Assembly (NCBI RefSeq): GCF_964204645.1
Contig: NC_134032.1
Coordinates: 10,782,275-10,846,274, forward strand
Length of the DNA: 64,000 nucleotides
Source of the DNA: Tubulanus polymorphus
Taxonomy: Eukaryota > Nemertea > Palaeonemertea > Tubulaniformes > Tubulanidae
Direction of reading: 5' to 3'
Positions 13,301 to 22,511 of this stretch are shown one piece after another. The stretch's first letter is position 1. Each line of letters opens with the position of its first letter. A program made the translations under genes and the position numbers. The notes beneath the pieces were generated by a model, which was not told where the DNA came from, made no database searches, and worked only from the letters and a program-made list of their open reading frames with translations.

Positions 13301-14851
13301 ACACGTCCGTTGTCTCGCGGCTATCATCGCCGCCGCCACCGGTCGGTATATACGACTCGTAGCTACCGTCCACGGGCGGCGCCACCGTGCCGTCGTCCGT
13401 CCGTCGTTGCTGCTGCTCCGGTTTGACGTCCTGCTCGGAGTTCTTAATGCTCAACAACGTCGACTCGATCTCCTCGGTCGTGAACATTTCCGCCGACGGC
13501 CGCACGACGCCGCCCGCGTCGCCGACGCCGTGCGCGCCGGACACGCGGTGCTCGCCGTCCTCGGCGGCCGGCGATACTGACGGAATAGACGACGGAATAT
13601 TTGCGGCCGCCGCGTTCGGCGACGACGACGAAGAATGATTAGGCGAAGACATATTGTTACTGAAAGACAACTGAGGCCGGTGTTTCGGACTCATCATTTG
13701 TTGGTGTTGCTGCTGATGCTGCGGTGATGGCATCGACATGCCGTGTTGCTGCTGCCCGGTAACCGGCGACATCGCCATTTTTTGCGGTGTCGACGACGGA
13801 GATTTGCGCGGAGTCATTTTTTGCGGCGTCGTCTGTTGTTGCATGCCGCCCGGCGAGCGATTCGCGTACGGCTGATGGAGCGGTCGCGGTCCGACGGCGC
13901 CGCCGCGACCACCGAAGTTCATTTGCGCGGCGCGATTCTGCGGGGGAATCGACGACATCATCGCCGGCGCGGTGCCACCGCCTCGCCGACGTTTCACGGC
14001 ACGTAAAACGTTCTGCGCGACCGCTTGTTTGCGGTTCATGTCCAGGCGACGTTTCGGCGAGTTCTGCTGGTGCGGCATCGCGACCACCATGCAATCGTCG
14101 TCCGCTAATCCGCCTTGACCTGTCGAGGGGCGAGAGAAAACAATTCATGTGTAATAGGACGCGACTTTGACCGTATCCAGCGAGGGTATTAGATTTTTCT
14201 TTGGGATACGTAGAACTCAAATGACAAGGTGGCCACTTATTTGCAAATTCCCTGATTTTTCCTTGTTATAACAGAAATTTCCTGAGTGAATCCAAAGAAT
14301 TTCTTCGTTTAAAATGCCGATAACAATTCATTCATTTTTCATTGAATCACGTATTGATAAAGAAACAAGTGGTCAATAATATATAGGCCTATCTTAATTC
14401 CCAAAGTTTTCTTATAAGTTTTTTCAGCAAGATTTGTCCCTGAGTTTTTTAATGTGAATCTGATTCCCATGAGTTTTCTATAGGTTTTCCAGGTCAGTGG
14501 CCAGGCTGTTTAATCGAAGATTCAATTTTGGTGCGCTATCCAGTGAGAAGGTACTATATTTTTTGTCAGGAAAGTTAAAATTGAAATGTAACCATCCCAA
14601 AAGAAATTTCTTAGCTTAGAGGAATCCTGAGTTCAGTTTCTTTTCCATGAAAAGAATTTGACCACTATATTCGTTTTCATGCAATAGTTATACGTACTTT
14701 TAACAGTTTGTCTCCGCGACGACCAACGAAACCACGTATTGTCATCGACCGTGACGACGATTTCGTCGAGCCAATCCAGATGGCGCCGCAAACAGAGTTT
14801 CAGCTCGTCCTCCCGGACGTGGAGCCCGACTCCTTCCATGAACAACACCAT
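1829..14851 (-). CDS. C2H2 zinc-finger transcription factor with four alternative last exons (whole gene model)
   Basis: Nuclear DNA-binding regulator by family inference. The model is a common N-terminal exon (14851-14698), a common linker exon (14119-13061), then one of four last exons: A 9038-8053, B 5239-4920, C 3906-3353 or D 2082-1829. The linker donor leaves one base of a codon, and all four acceptors leave exactly two, so every combination stays in frame (732, 510, 588 and 488 residues). Each last exon has a pyrimidine-AG acceptor, two C2H2 fingers and its own stop. This resembles the alternative zinc-finger ends of insect lola or broad, but I see no BTB domain in the window. Choice of last exon presumably changes target sites while keeping the linker. 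Four separate genes are unlikely, because none of the four has its own start region. Confidence 0.8.
2083..3352. other. Intron/3' UTR space between last exons D and C, with a 184-bp tandem repeat
   Basis: No coding exon seen. From about 2900 to 3305 there are two units of about 184 bp (each with GGCCAGCCAGCAGTCC, then TTTAGCAGTCAAAGGATTAAT, then CGCTCGGCAA) and a partial third unit ending just before exon C's stop. The rest is AT-rich. Exon C's 3' UTR therefore starts in repeats, as for the other last exons. Confidence 0.65.
3353..3906 (-). CDS. Zinc-finger gene, alternative last exon C
   Basis: After the acceptor TTCTGCCGTTTCAG the exon encodes a Gln-rich then Asp/Tyr-rich spacer, a basic segment GRGRGG and two C2H2 fingers (CTTCGKGF...H-x3-H; CMVCKKRF...H-x4-H) with linker HTGVKPFE. 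It ends HGFELPQGYPVPANPE. Helix contacts are about S,Q,L,R and R,D,H,V. Only finger 2 position 3 differs from exon B among the predicted base-contacting residues, so B and C should prefer related but not identical sites. Confidence 0.82.
3907..4444. other. Space between last exons C and B
   Basis: No exon with acceptor plus C2H2 pattern. CpG content is moderately high to about 4200. The reverse frame at 4259-4441 has no family match I recognise. Confidence 0.4.
4445..4942 (-). repeat. 31-bp minisatellite grown from the end of exon B
   Basis: Seven near-identical 31-bp units start at 4714, 4745, 4776, 4807, 4838, 4869 and 4900 (ACTGTACGGGGATACCCCGC plus CTCACTSAGTAG). An eighth, at 4931, is the coding end of exon B (codons for VQSTE and the stop). 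From 4445 to 4713 older, degraded units carry GGGGTTCCCC or similar. On the gene strand the array is 3' UTR, and every fresh unit contains the palindrome GGGGTATCCCC. There are no spacers, so this is not CRISPR-like. Confidence 0.9.
4920..5239 (-). CDS. Zinc-finger gene, alternative last exon B
   Basis: A short Thr/Ser/Ala spacer follows the acceptor TGCCTTTTCAG. Two C2H2 fingers come next, CATCGKGF...H-x3-H and CMVCKKRF...H-x4-H, joined by HTGLKPFE. It ends HGFELPQGYPVQSTE. Helix contacts are about S,Q,L,R for finger 1 and R,D,V,V for finger 2. It is a close relative of exon C, so the two arose by recent exon duplication. The final codons and stop are themselves the first unit of the 31-bp minisatellite that continues to about 4445. 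Confidence 0.82.
5395..5650 (-). mobile_element. tRNA-derived SINE
   Basis: Read on the minus strand from 5650 it opens with a tRNA-Ser/Leu-like head: GTGTGGCTGAGTGGTTAGAG (box A region), then GGGTTCGAACC (box B) about 40 bases on. A body follows that contains CAGGAGTAAATGGGTACC. That body resembles the conserved central part of widespread invertebrate SINEs; the family assignment is from memory. It is not a functional tRNA: there is no matching acceptor stem, and the body continues past the T-arm. Confidence 0.7.
6565..6662 (-). mobile_element. Partial foldback element (same family as 38931-39100)
   Basis: Begins GCGATCACACGTAGACGAT and continues with TTTGGCCCGTGCTCAAGTAGAGAGCGC, matching the reverse complement of the element at 38931-39100. 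The far terminal repeat is missing here, so this is a truncated copy. Confidence 0.6.
6948..7188 (+). repeat. Direct repeat, two units of about 121 bp
   Basis: Both units contain GCGAATTTTAACATCTAGC (first unit with GACGAATTTT), GTTACCTCGAAA, ATCTGATTAAAACAATT and GATTAACTGGAATAACTTTCT in the same order. Diverged at a few per cent. No coding content. Confidence 0.8.
7580..7905. repeat. Diverged hairpin-rich repeat downstream of exon A
   Basis: Many short palindromes of the form GGGAATTCCC, GGGGTTCCC, GGGATTCCCC and GGGTATCCCC. At least two longer units are recognisable (about 7741-7800 and 7841-7903), each ending with GCACCAAACAGCGATCAG or GCATCAAACACTGATCGG. It lies beyond the stop of exon A and resembles in kind, though not in exact unit, the GGGGATACCCC array downstream of exon B. 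Confidence 0.65.
8024..8036 (+). repeat. Poly-G run next to exon A stop
   Basis: Thirteen consecutive G, 16 bases from the stop codon of exon A. On the transcript strand it is poly-C. Confidence 0.95.
8053..9038 (-). CDS. Zinc-finger gene, alternative last exon A
   Basis: The longest alternative end, 328 codons. A long acidic/disordered part (TPPNFGDRL, TPGGIARSP and similar) contains three tandem GVKVEGS units, each a SUMO-type VKVE site. An Asp/Glu-rich tract and a Gln run follow. The C-terminus has two C2H2 fingers: CQFC...H-x3-H and CRFC...H-x4-H with an atypical linker PGIAPFSC, ending MHKDMLQV. Predicted helix contact residues (-1,2,3,6) are V,S,S,R and N,S,G,V, unlike the other three ends. 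The acceptor is ATTTTGCAG before 9038. The exon is bracketed by G runs on the plus strand at 8024-8036 and 9123-9136. Confidence 0.8.
9113..9136 (+). repeat. T10-G14 run upstream of exon A acceptor
   Basis: Ten T followed by fourteen G, about 75 bases upstream (gene direction) of the exon A acceptor. Prone to polymerase slippage and possibly to length error in the assembly. Confidence 0.95.
10285..10314 (+). repeat. AGC microsatellite
   Basis: About ten tandem AGC triplets in an intron of the zinc-finger gene, followed by CGGGGG. Not in any supported coding frame. Confidence 0.9.
11540..11790 (-). mobile_element. tRNA-related SINE, second family (copy 1)
   Basis: On the minus strand it has GCCGTGGCTGAGTG (box A-like) and CAGGTTCGAATCCCTG (box B). 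A shared body follows with CGCACTCGGTCGAGTGCGGC, GGGATTTCTGTTTGGCC and a tail region GATCAGATTGCTCGTTGTAT in the order expected from 42966-43200. The two copies match over most of about 230 bp. Degenerate relatives are visible at about 12090-12180, 15235-15330, 40305-40410 and 57440-57480. Confidence 0.65.
12595..12741. mobile_element. Foldback MITE, family with GGGCC-GTTGCA ends (copy 1)
   Basis: About 147 bp, nearly palindromic. It starts GGGCCGGTTGCATAGT and ends TGTGCAACTGGGCCC, with internal AAGACCAGTCTTAAG palindromes. No coding capacity. The copies at 35907-36046 and 60859-61006 share both ends and the internal motif. Probably a non-autonomous DNA transposon. Confidence 0.75.
13061..14119 (-). 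CDS. Common linker exon of the zinc-finger gene
   Basis: 353 codons of low-complexity, Gln/Ser/Pro-rich sequence typical of disordered linkers in transcription factors. Near its start is a basic stretch (SPKRRLDMNRK, AVKRRRGG) that looks like a nuclear localisation signal. Two candidate SUMO sites of form psi-K-x-E follow: VKPE and, in an acidic context, IKVE. A run of six His lies near the end. The acceptor CCCCTCGACAG precedes 14119 and the donor ACCG|GTAAGT follows 13061. The entry phase matches the donor at 14698. High CpG content sets it apart from the surrounding intron. There is no recognised folded domain. Confidence 0.8.
14120..14697. other. Intron 2 of the zinc-finger gene
   Basis: AT-rich, GT...AG bounded (donor GTACGT at 14697, acceptor CTCGACAG before 14119). 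Nothing else seen. Confidence 0.6.
14698..14851 (-). CDS. N-terminal coding exon of the zinc-finger gene
   Basis: 51 codons starting MVLFMEGVGLHVREDE, then a hydrophobic/charged segment with LRRHLDWLDEIVV. The exon probably begins at an acceptor TTTTTCTAGCAG before 14904 or CACTCAG before 14860. An in-frame TGA at about 14881-14886 means translation cannot come from further upstream if the first acceptor is used. The first ATG (14851) has G at -3 and G at +4. The donor AAAA|GTACGT leaves phase 1, which joins in frame to the linker exon. I do not recognise the sequence as BTB, BEN, SCAN or any other N-terminal domain. If the downstream acceptor were used, the frame would be open to a further upstream exon that I cannot find. 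Confidence 0.55.
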
Positions 14852-14904
14852 GACTCTTTCCTGAGTGTCTCTCGATCAGATGTAAATCTGGCCTGCTAGA
14901 AAAA

Positions 14905-16099
14905 TATCAATACTCAATGAAAGCTCATGACTAAAAAGGAAATTAGCGCTCCAGGCCCATATTTTCCATTGTCGGTCATTTAAGTTTCAAGTGTTCAGAG
15001 TTAAAATTTGTTCATTTTCAGTGTTTGGCTTCGACAGTCCACCCTTTTTCTAAACTTTTAAGCCCTAATAGGTATTTTCCGAATTATTTGATATGGTATG
15101 ATCCTGTACGAACCTACCACACCTGCTTGAAGTGGTTTTGATTTTGAAAATGGAAATGGAATTTAAGCCCAAGTTGGGCGAAGTGTTGAATTTAAATAAT
15201 TATTCGCTTAAACCAAAGCACGCAAATAGAGAGAATGCATCCTCCCCCAGCAAGTATTCGAATTCCTGTTGGCTACGAGACACGCCACGGTACGAAACCC
15301 TGCCACAATAGACTGAATGTGCTGGATCACTCCAAGGATAAACAGTGATCAAATATTGGATTTCTATCTATCTTCTTCACTGAGATCCAAGGACATCAGT
15401 CGATCTGTCTTGTCAAACTTTTGCATTTGCAAATTTTGATATAGAAAATACTAAGTAACCATTAGCAACTAATCCAAAAAGCTCTACCGATTCAATTTTA
15501 GTAGTTGAATAAATCTGTCTAACCCGTATAATATGTAGGCTGGTAGATGAATGAAGTAGTTCCACAAGTGAATTTCATATGATAAAATTTATTAAAATGA
15601 AAGCACATTTCAACCGTCAAAAGCTATATCATCAAGTAAACAAACCAAATATTTTGACAAATACTACATTCAATAGCAACTGAAAATATGAGTTCTTAAC
15701 TCTATTTGAAACTGGACCATCCGCGAAGTCAATTAAAAAAATTAAGTTTCATAATAGGCCTAAAAGAAAAATAATTCATCATGCCTAAACTTGTACTGCA
15801 ATAAATAATTTCAAATTCTAAGTTATAAAATTCTAATGATCAATATTCCAATAACCCGATTAGAGCCTTTCAAAAACCTATTGAATTCGACATCAACAAA
15901 GAGGTTCACCTAAGGTTCATCGATTCAGGGTTCAATAATAATGGCGTCGACACAATGCACCCCGATGCAGCAACTAGCAGCCATGATGGCGAACCCAGAT
16001 GTCGTTTAGCCCCAGTTCAAAGCGCCCACTTCACACCCGATTTACAACCTTTTCGGCCCAGAATAAATCGCGAAATATGCATTAAATGATTCTCAATAC
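14905..16099. other. Intron 1 of the zinc-finger gene (proposed)
   Basis: AT-rich DNA without a supported exon. It contains a degraded SINE head near 15235-15330 and one copy of a dispersed repeat of about 150 bp (15345-15490) whose partner is at 17940-18080. Confidence 0.4.
15345..15490 (+). repeat. Dispersed repeat, partner at 17940-18080
   Basis: Shares TTGGATTTCTATYYATCTTCTTCACTGAGAT, AATACWAAGTAACCA and TTAGTAGTTGAAT-like blocks in order with 17940-18080, which lies in a MED30 intron. Same orientation. Unknown family. Confidence 0.6.
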
Positions 16100-16380
16100 C
16101 TTCGACTGCGTAACTTCAATAATCGGGATCCGTTTTCGTCGATCGATCGCGAGATATTCCGGTTAACTCGAGCGGATAGTTCGGCAGATGCTGCGCGCCG
16201 TCGACCATAATTAACATGGAGCGCTCGTTCGCGGCGTCAAAACCTAGTACATCAACATAGGCGAAAAGACGCCGCGCACCGACGCGCCAGAACATCAATT
16301 AAGTCGCGTCTAAAACCAGAACTCGCGCTAATTGATCAGTCACCCCTTAATACGAAACGTCGGTTTGGGGGATATATATA
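16100..16380 (-). promoter_or_regulatory. Candidate core promoter and non-coding first exon of the zinc-finger gene
   Basis: On the minus strand a TATATATA lies at 16380-16372. About 30 bases downstream begins a CpG-rich stretch that ends at 16100 with CGAAG|GTATTG, a plausible donor. No frame crosses the stretch from an ATG into the next exon, which fits a 5' UTR exon. Its place between MED30 and the first coding exon, with CpG content above its flanks, is the main support. There is no transcript evidence. Confidence 0.35.
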
Positions 16381-16384
16381 CAAT

Positions 16385-17554
16385 TTCGTTTGAATCATAT
16401 CATAATGTGTCATTATTTACCATCGCAGAACAATCAAGGTGCATCTAGGATTATTTTGAGGGGTGTTAGTAGCTGCATATTGAAAATGGTACTTAATTTG
16501 AAGAAAAGGGCTGATTAGGAATGGGCTCAACTGCAAAACATTGGTAGGGGTTTTGGTGGCCTTACCACCACAGAAAATTGAAGAAAAGAACAAAAAGGGG
16601 CTCTTCTGGACATTAACAGAGGGCATATCGATTCATTTTTTGTCTTTTTAAAATTTCTTTGCAAAAGAAATTGTTATACTTTTTGGAAGTCAAATTTTGA
16701 TGGAGTCCACCCCTAAATCCACCCTTGAAAGACCTAGCCTATACCCAGAAAGCCTCTTAGTTTAAGTATATGGTGGCATTTATGATGAAGGTACTCAAAT
16801 AACCTGTCTTATATTGGCTGCTATGATCATATGTTATGTTAGTGGAAGTTTCTAAAAGCTTAAAATCAGTTTTCCCAATTTAGTTAATTGTTGTAAAAAA
16901 TATCAATGCTCTCTTAATCCATCTACCGGTAAGCGCACTTTTAAGTCGCCCTGATGGCATTGTAGAGTGGATAACAGCATCGGGGCTGTAGATTACTTGA
17001 CCACTTGTGTGGGTTCAATTTGGACAGTCCCACATTACCGGGAATTAGGATGCTGTTCTACAGTTATGAGGATTTAATTTGACGGGATCCAGTTTCACAG
17101 TTGTGGGCTTTTAATTTGCACAATAGCGAAACCAATTTGCACAACAGTTTTGTGGGTTTAATTATCTCCTGAACCAGTTCTACGGCAAAACTAAAGAATA
17201 GCCTACTCCAAACACTCCGAACAAAATCCTTCCAAATCAAAAGCACAGCAATGCGTAAATGAATATCTTTATTTCATTTCAATTTCATCCTTTGACTTAA
17301 ATACATAAACCATAAAAAAATAAAATCCATTTTAAATGATTTTCAATCATGAGTTCTTACGTAGAAGACCAGACTGGCTAGGTCATCAAAATGTATCGGT
17401 ACAACAATTTCACTTGTCTCACGGTGGGCCCTGAGCCCTAGACTGTTTATATTCTAGAATGATCAGTTTCTACAAACTACATTCTGCGCACGCTGTAACC
17501 ATTACCTAAACCATCTCTCAGTTCCAAACTGCATCAAAAACTAACGATTGCGCA
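16385..17554. other. Intergenic/3' region of MED30
   Basis: Between the proposed zinc-finger promoter and the MED30 stop. A candidate AATAAA for MED30 lies on the minus strand at 17268-17273. No other feature seen. Confidence 0.5.
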
Positions 17555-20500
17555 TCAAGTCTTGCGCATCGCCATCATCGTATTAATCTCCCAAACGATC
17601 GTTCGCAGTTGATCGATCACTTCTTTCATTTGACAATTCTTCATACGTAGCTGCTGCAAAAATCAAGTTTTAAGTCGTATTCGAAAATTTCCGCGTTAAT
17701 TAGTTTAAATCCCACTATATACAAAGTTCAAAAAAGATTAAAAGCAAATCTGATTCATCAAAAATTAAAATCAAAAGACACGACGTTTAGAACTCCTGCT
17801 AGATAAGAGATCACCTGAAGACGATTTCCAGTGAAATTTCGAAACCTTTCCGTATTTTGATTTTAATCTTTGAGAAATGAAATTTGCTTTTAATCTTAAA
17901 AATTCCGTACACAGCGGATTTAATCTGATTATCTAAACAGTCATCAACTGTTGGATTTCTATTCATCTTCTTCACTGAGATTCAAGTACATTAGTTGATC
18001 CGACATGTCAAAATTTTGTAGATATCGAAAATACAAAGTAACCACTGGCAACTAAACCAAAAACCTCAAAGGGTTCAAATTTTGTTAGTCGAATGAAACT
18101 ATCAAATCCATGTGAACTATAGATGAATAATATTCTCAACGTCAGAGTCTGACTATTCTAAACTATTTCCGAGTTATTTCGATTTAATTCGCGGAAAAAA
18201 AATTAATTCATCGTTACCTCCGCGTATTCCTTTTTCTCCTCGGTGACAGCGAACTGCAGCAACGTCGACTCTACTTTAACGGAAGGCTCCGAATTTTCGA
18301 GGGGTATCAGATTCTGCATAGTACAAAATAGACGAGACTTATTTCGGCGGATGAAAACACCTTTTCGGATCAATAGAACAATTTTGGCATATCAACAGTT
18401 GAAAATTGTTTGAATTAATTACACGATAGATTTCAGGACAGATATGCCAAAAATTTTCATCGATTTCAATGAATTGATGTAAAGCAGATTGATTGAACAC
18501 ATTTTAGACAAATAGAACAATTTTTGGCATATTACCAGTTGAAATATTTTGGGATAAACGAATCAAAAGGTTTCTTCTTTTCCCTCATTCAACTTGAACA
18601 AAAAGTATCTTTTTTGGTAATCAAAACCTTCAATACAATACAGTGAAAGATCGATCAAAGATCGATGAGTCTAACTGCAGTTTAGGTTAACCGTTTCACT
18701 TTTCCCGATCGATACGAACCTCGGGCGACGTTTCGTCCAACATGCCGCAGTTTTCGTTCACTTTCGTGTAGATCAATCGCAACTTTTTGAACGTGACGTT
18801 GATCGTGCGGAACAACTCTTCGATTTTCGCCTTGCGATCGTTGTACATCTGCGTCGAATTCGGCTGCGTGTTCGGCACCTGAAATAACGCGATTGAAATT
18901 TTCGCATTTTCGCTCTACACCGCGGTCTAAATACGATTTCTTACACCCCAAAAGATGAAACCATTCAAGCCGAACAATAGATTGCCCATGGGCAAAGCGA
19001 TAACCTTGAAAACTGGAGCTTGCTCACCAAGGGCATAAACAAGACAAGTTTTTTCAAACGATATCATTAAATTTTATATCCATTCACACTATCATATCGG
19101 CAAAAATGGTAAAATAATTTAAGTAAAACCCGCTTAACCCTTTCAGTGCTGGCTATTTAATATCCTAAAGTGCTGAAGATAATTTGAAAATTCTGAAAAA
19201 TTCCACCCTCGTGTGTTGAATAATGGGAATAGCACTATAGTGCGTCTACACCCTGGGGCGGTTGATCGTTAGTTACTAATATTTCACTATGTTTGACAGG
19301 TGCTGCCATCTTTCAAGAGAGATAATTAGTAATTTCTAATTAAATCAATACACCGCAGTGCGGTGTACTAGCAAAATCCATCACCGATTCGTACACCGCT
19401 CTGCGGTGTAGACGCACTGAAAGGGTTAATCCGAATCAGCTTAATCCAAATTTTGGTCTGATCTGGATAATATTTGCAGTCCATATGTTCATAAATATAC
19501 AAGAAAATTACTTTCAATCCGCAGCAGATTTCCCGTAAAGCGGATGAATTTCGTTGGTCCCAAACGATCCGGATCGAACGGATTCTACCGTAGAACGTTT
19601 CGGTTTTTCGTGAAACTGGACCTGACATAGGTAACATACGGAGGTCACCTAGGCACCAGCCGCACTTGGAGACGAATACCAATTTCTTCGTCCCTTTTTC
19701 AATGAAACGCGGGCAGCGCGCATAAAACCTTACTATAGAATTGGACCAAGTCATTTAAAACTCTATCAACTTATAAATTCTAGAGAGAACATGTCCGGAC
19801 TTAGTTCTTCGTATCAGAAAAGGCTTTAAATACTTTTAGAACTATTGTTATATTTGCCATCCTGTTAAAACAATTATTGTAAATTTGCACTTTTTGCTTT
19901 AAGCAAATTATTTTTTGTGGGCAATAAATATGAATGAATGAAAAGGCTAGAACGGTCACCTGAGTGGCTTTTAACTGGTTGCACATCTCCGTAGTTTTCT
20001 GCACGATATCTTGCACGGTTTCCTGACCGATGCGACACAGCGAAGCCGTGTTGACCTCTTTCGTAGGTGAAATCATACTCGACTGTTGAGTTAACGCGGG
20101 CGCTGTCGAAAATCCTGCTTGTACGGCATTACCTTTTGAAATAACATTAATGAGCTTAATCAATTGTTAGTTTAAAACACACGACGCAGGGAAACAAGGA
20201 AATACAGAAACACAAAATCAAACATGTTTGATGCCAGAAATATTGTTTCCCCAAACAATGTTTCAGTTTCTTGTTTCTGGTAAACGCACACTACACAGGA
20301 AATATGTTTCCGTTCCCTGTTTTCATGTGCGTTGCTGGAATTTCATAAAACCAGATACAGATATTAGCTCTCCTCTAGTCTCCCCTATCTATCCGGCATC
20401 GCCTCTCCCCTCTCGACTCAACCCTTCCTGGCTCTAGTTAGTTACCTAATCGTTGGTGGTAAGCTTTTTATAATCGGATGGGCGTTTGTGAAAATATCCG

Positions 20501-20839
20501 ATCGTGAAACTAAACCACAGACAGGTTACTGACTATCCTGGCTCCATCTCCCCTCCTTCCACAGGAATAGGCCTTGGTGAAATACTAACCTGTCTTGTCT
20601 CCTCTCTCGACTCAGCCCCTTCTATCTCCTCTCCCCCACAAGAATAAGCCTAATTATTTAATGAGACAAATACCTGAAGCCACAGTTGTTGCAGGTGTCG
20701 GATACTGTTGTTGTGCTGCCCCATATTGCTGCTGTTGTTGTTGCTGTTGTTGTTGTGACGTTGGTTGTCCGGGCGTACCGGGTGTACCCGGCTGTGTACC
20801 AATATTCGGTGTGCCCGGTCCGCCAGTCGGTAGGGCCAT
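17555..20839 (-). CDS. MED30: Mediator complex subunit 30
   Basis: Subunit of the Mediator coactivator, which links transcription factors to RNA polymerase II in the nucleus. Exons: 20839-20674, 20132-19960, 18878-18720, 18313-18218, 17653-17555. All junctions are GT-AG and in phase, giving 230 residues. The N-terminus is Gly/Pro/Thr-rich with a run of ten Gln (about 29-38). Exon 2 carries the family signature EVNTASLCRIGQETVQDIV (about 81-99). Exon 3 has FKKLRLIYTKVNENCG, matching the conserved RKLRLVYDKCNENCG-type helix. The last exon gives QMKEVIDQLRTIVWEINTMMAMR, the known C-terminal coiled coil. It is longer than vertebrate MED30 (about 178) because of the N-terminal Gln/Pro segment. The start is the first ATG upstream of that segment. 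Coding end and likely poly(A) signal (17268-17273) agree. Confidence 0.93.
17940..18080 (+). repeat. Dispersed repeat in MED30 intron 4, partner at 15345-15490
   Basis: Second copy of the repeat described at 15345-15490. The same introns also show short direct repeats with GAACAATTTTTGGCATAT (about 18375 and 18515). Confidence 0.6.
18879..19959. other. MED30 intron 2
   Basis: Non-coding; contains the dispersed element at 19255-19430. The reverse frame 19368-19754 has no homology I recognise and no splice support. Confidence 0.6.
19255..19430 (+). mobile_element. Dispersed repeat, copy 2 (pair with 770-920)
   Basis: Opposite orientation to 770-920 with the same series of blocks, including TTTGACAGGTGCTGCCATCTT and paired GCGGTGTA motifs, ending GTGTAGACGCACTGAAAGGG. 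Probably a small foldback element. Confidence 0.5.
20133..20673. other. MED30 intron 1
   Basis: Contains a C/T-rich stretch (about 20370-20440 and 20545-20640, CTCTCCCCTC-like). It also has a segment with CTAAACCACAGACAGGTTACTGAC that resembles part of the inverted-repeat arms at 47.7 and 51.0 kb. No exon. Confidence 0.5.
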
Positions 20840-21247
20840 TTCTACTATCTTCTGCCAGGCGCTTAAGTGAAAGTGAGAAAAAGAGGGTTTAATGAGGTTT
20901 TAAAGGCTAAAATAGATGCTAAAAGCTTCGACCCTAAAAATAGGGGACGAAAACTAACTGACTGGCCGGGGCCGCATTCCACTGATCATAGTCTGAATAC
21001 CAGTCGTAGTTACGGTTCCCTACAACTGTTGTTTGAGGAACAACGGCTAGCCTAGGTACTAGACTACACCAATCAATGCCGCAAATGGATCAAAATCCAA
21101 GCGAACTTTAACTAGCCTAGGCCTATTTTACCTTTATGATTTCCTTCGATCAGATATAGACTTTTTAAAGGTTTCTTCCTCACAGAATGGATGATTTTTT
21201 GCTTAATGTGTCAATTTCTGGAGTGAAGTCAATCTTAAGAATCAGCA
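20840..21247. other. MED30 upstream region
   Basis: Upstream of the MED30 start. No TATA box or clear 5' UTR exon identified. Nothing else seen. Confidence 0.4.
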
Positions 21248-22511
21248 GAACATGGCGTCACAAGCCCCGGGGCTTGTCACGCCATATCTGACATGGCGTC
21301 ACAAGCCCCGAGTAAAATGCAGACTATATATAATTCACGCGGAACGAAGATATATGTTCGCGTCGAACGGACCACGTTTTTAAGTCCGATACGACGTGTA
21401 AAACCTGAATGAGATAATTTCAAGTACCGGTATGTCAATGTGTAATGAATTTCTATTTTTTCTTAACTTATTGTCTAAATATATACTTACTAAATATTGT
21501 CTAAATATAATATGTACTTATACGTTATATTGTAGTATTCCGTTCAGTGCAACCACTTTGAAAGAAAATTATATCCCGTTTTTACTTCATAACTATATTC
21601 AGATGCATATATATCGAAAGATTTTTATGTAAAATTCTTCGAATATGTTTTTTACAGGTTTCCGTTATGGTGCGAGACGATCAGGAGATAATCAGCTACA
21701 TTTACATAAGCGATTTTGTATATTTTTACATATGAACAAAAAAGAAACAACGATTTATAAACCTATTTCTAAGACTTAATGATTATTGTACTAATTTAAG
21801 ATAATCAGTCACAATTTTTCATTTATTTCTACGGAAAACTGATCGGGTCCTCTCACGCCATGTAAATTGAAGCTATATTCTGTAGACCGTTTGGGGCCTG
21901 ACACGCCATATAGAAGACAAATCGCGATTTTTCTAGCAGTATTTGTTTTTTTTTCTTAGACTTTATGATTATGAACAATATATAACTAATTGAAACTAAA
22001 GATATGATTAGTGACAATTAATTGCTTCCATAGAAAACTGATCGCGTACTCTCACGCCATATTGGCGGCAGAACACTTTGGGGCCTGACACGCCATGTAG
22101 AAGACAGCGTGGTTTTAGGAGCTTTTTGTAACAGTATTTGCTTTTTTTTCTAAGACTAAATAATTGACAAATCATATAGAAGGATTAATCTTTGAACATT
22201 TAAGACAATTAGTGACAATTATTCATTTGTTTGTACGGAAAAATCGTTCGGGTCTTCTCACGCCATGTCTCAATTGAAGCTATTCGGCAGACCGTTTGGG
22301 GCCTGACACGCCATGTAGAAGACAGCGTGATTTTAGGAGCTTTTTGAAACAATATTTGCCTTTTGTTCTTAGTCTAAATGATTGACAATCCACGTAGAAT
22401 GATAAATCTTTGAATATTTATGATAATCAATGACAATTATTCATTTGTTTGTACGGAAAATCGTTCGGGTCTTCTCACGCCATGTCTCAATTGAAGCTAT
22501 TCTGCAGACCG
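21248..22511 (+). repeat. ACGCCAT repeat array, locus 1
   Basis: Begins with the near-palindrome CATGGCGTCACAAGCCCC / GGGGCTTGTCACGCCAT (21250-21285). It then carries units of about 190-220 bp, each with TTTGGGGCCTGACACGCCAT (at about 21890, 22077 and 22297), GAAGACARCG, TATTTGYYTTT and CTCACGCCAT followed by GAAGCTATTCTGCAGACC. The array stops abruptly at 22511 inside a unit, where a gene fragment on the minus strand begins. No protein coded. Internal tandem units with a palindromic end suggest a non-autonomous DNA element, but the family is unknown. Confidence 0.8.

Noticed and set aside
13657-14220. Other frames over the linker exon (several over 80 codons on both strands)
   Set aside because: They are shadows of a GC-rich, low-complexity coding exon. 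Only the frame at 14119-13061 fits both splice phases.
16116-16298. Reverse frame of 60 codons with LFAYVDVLGFDAANERS
   Set aside because: It ends in a stop just before the best donor and cannot be spliced in phase to the next exon. The stretch is better explained as a non-coding first exon.
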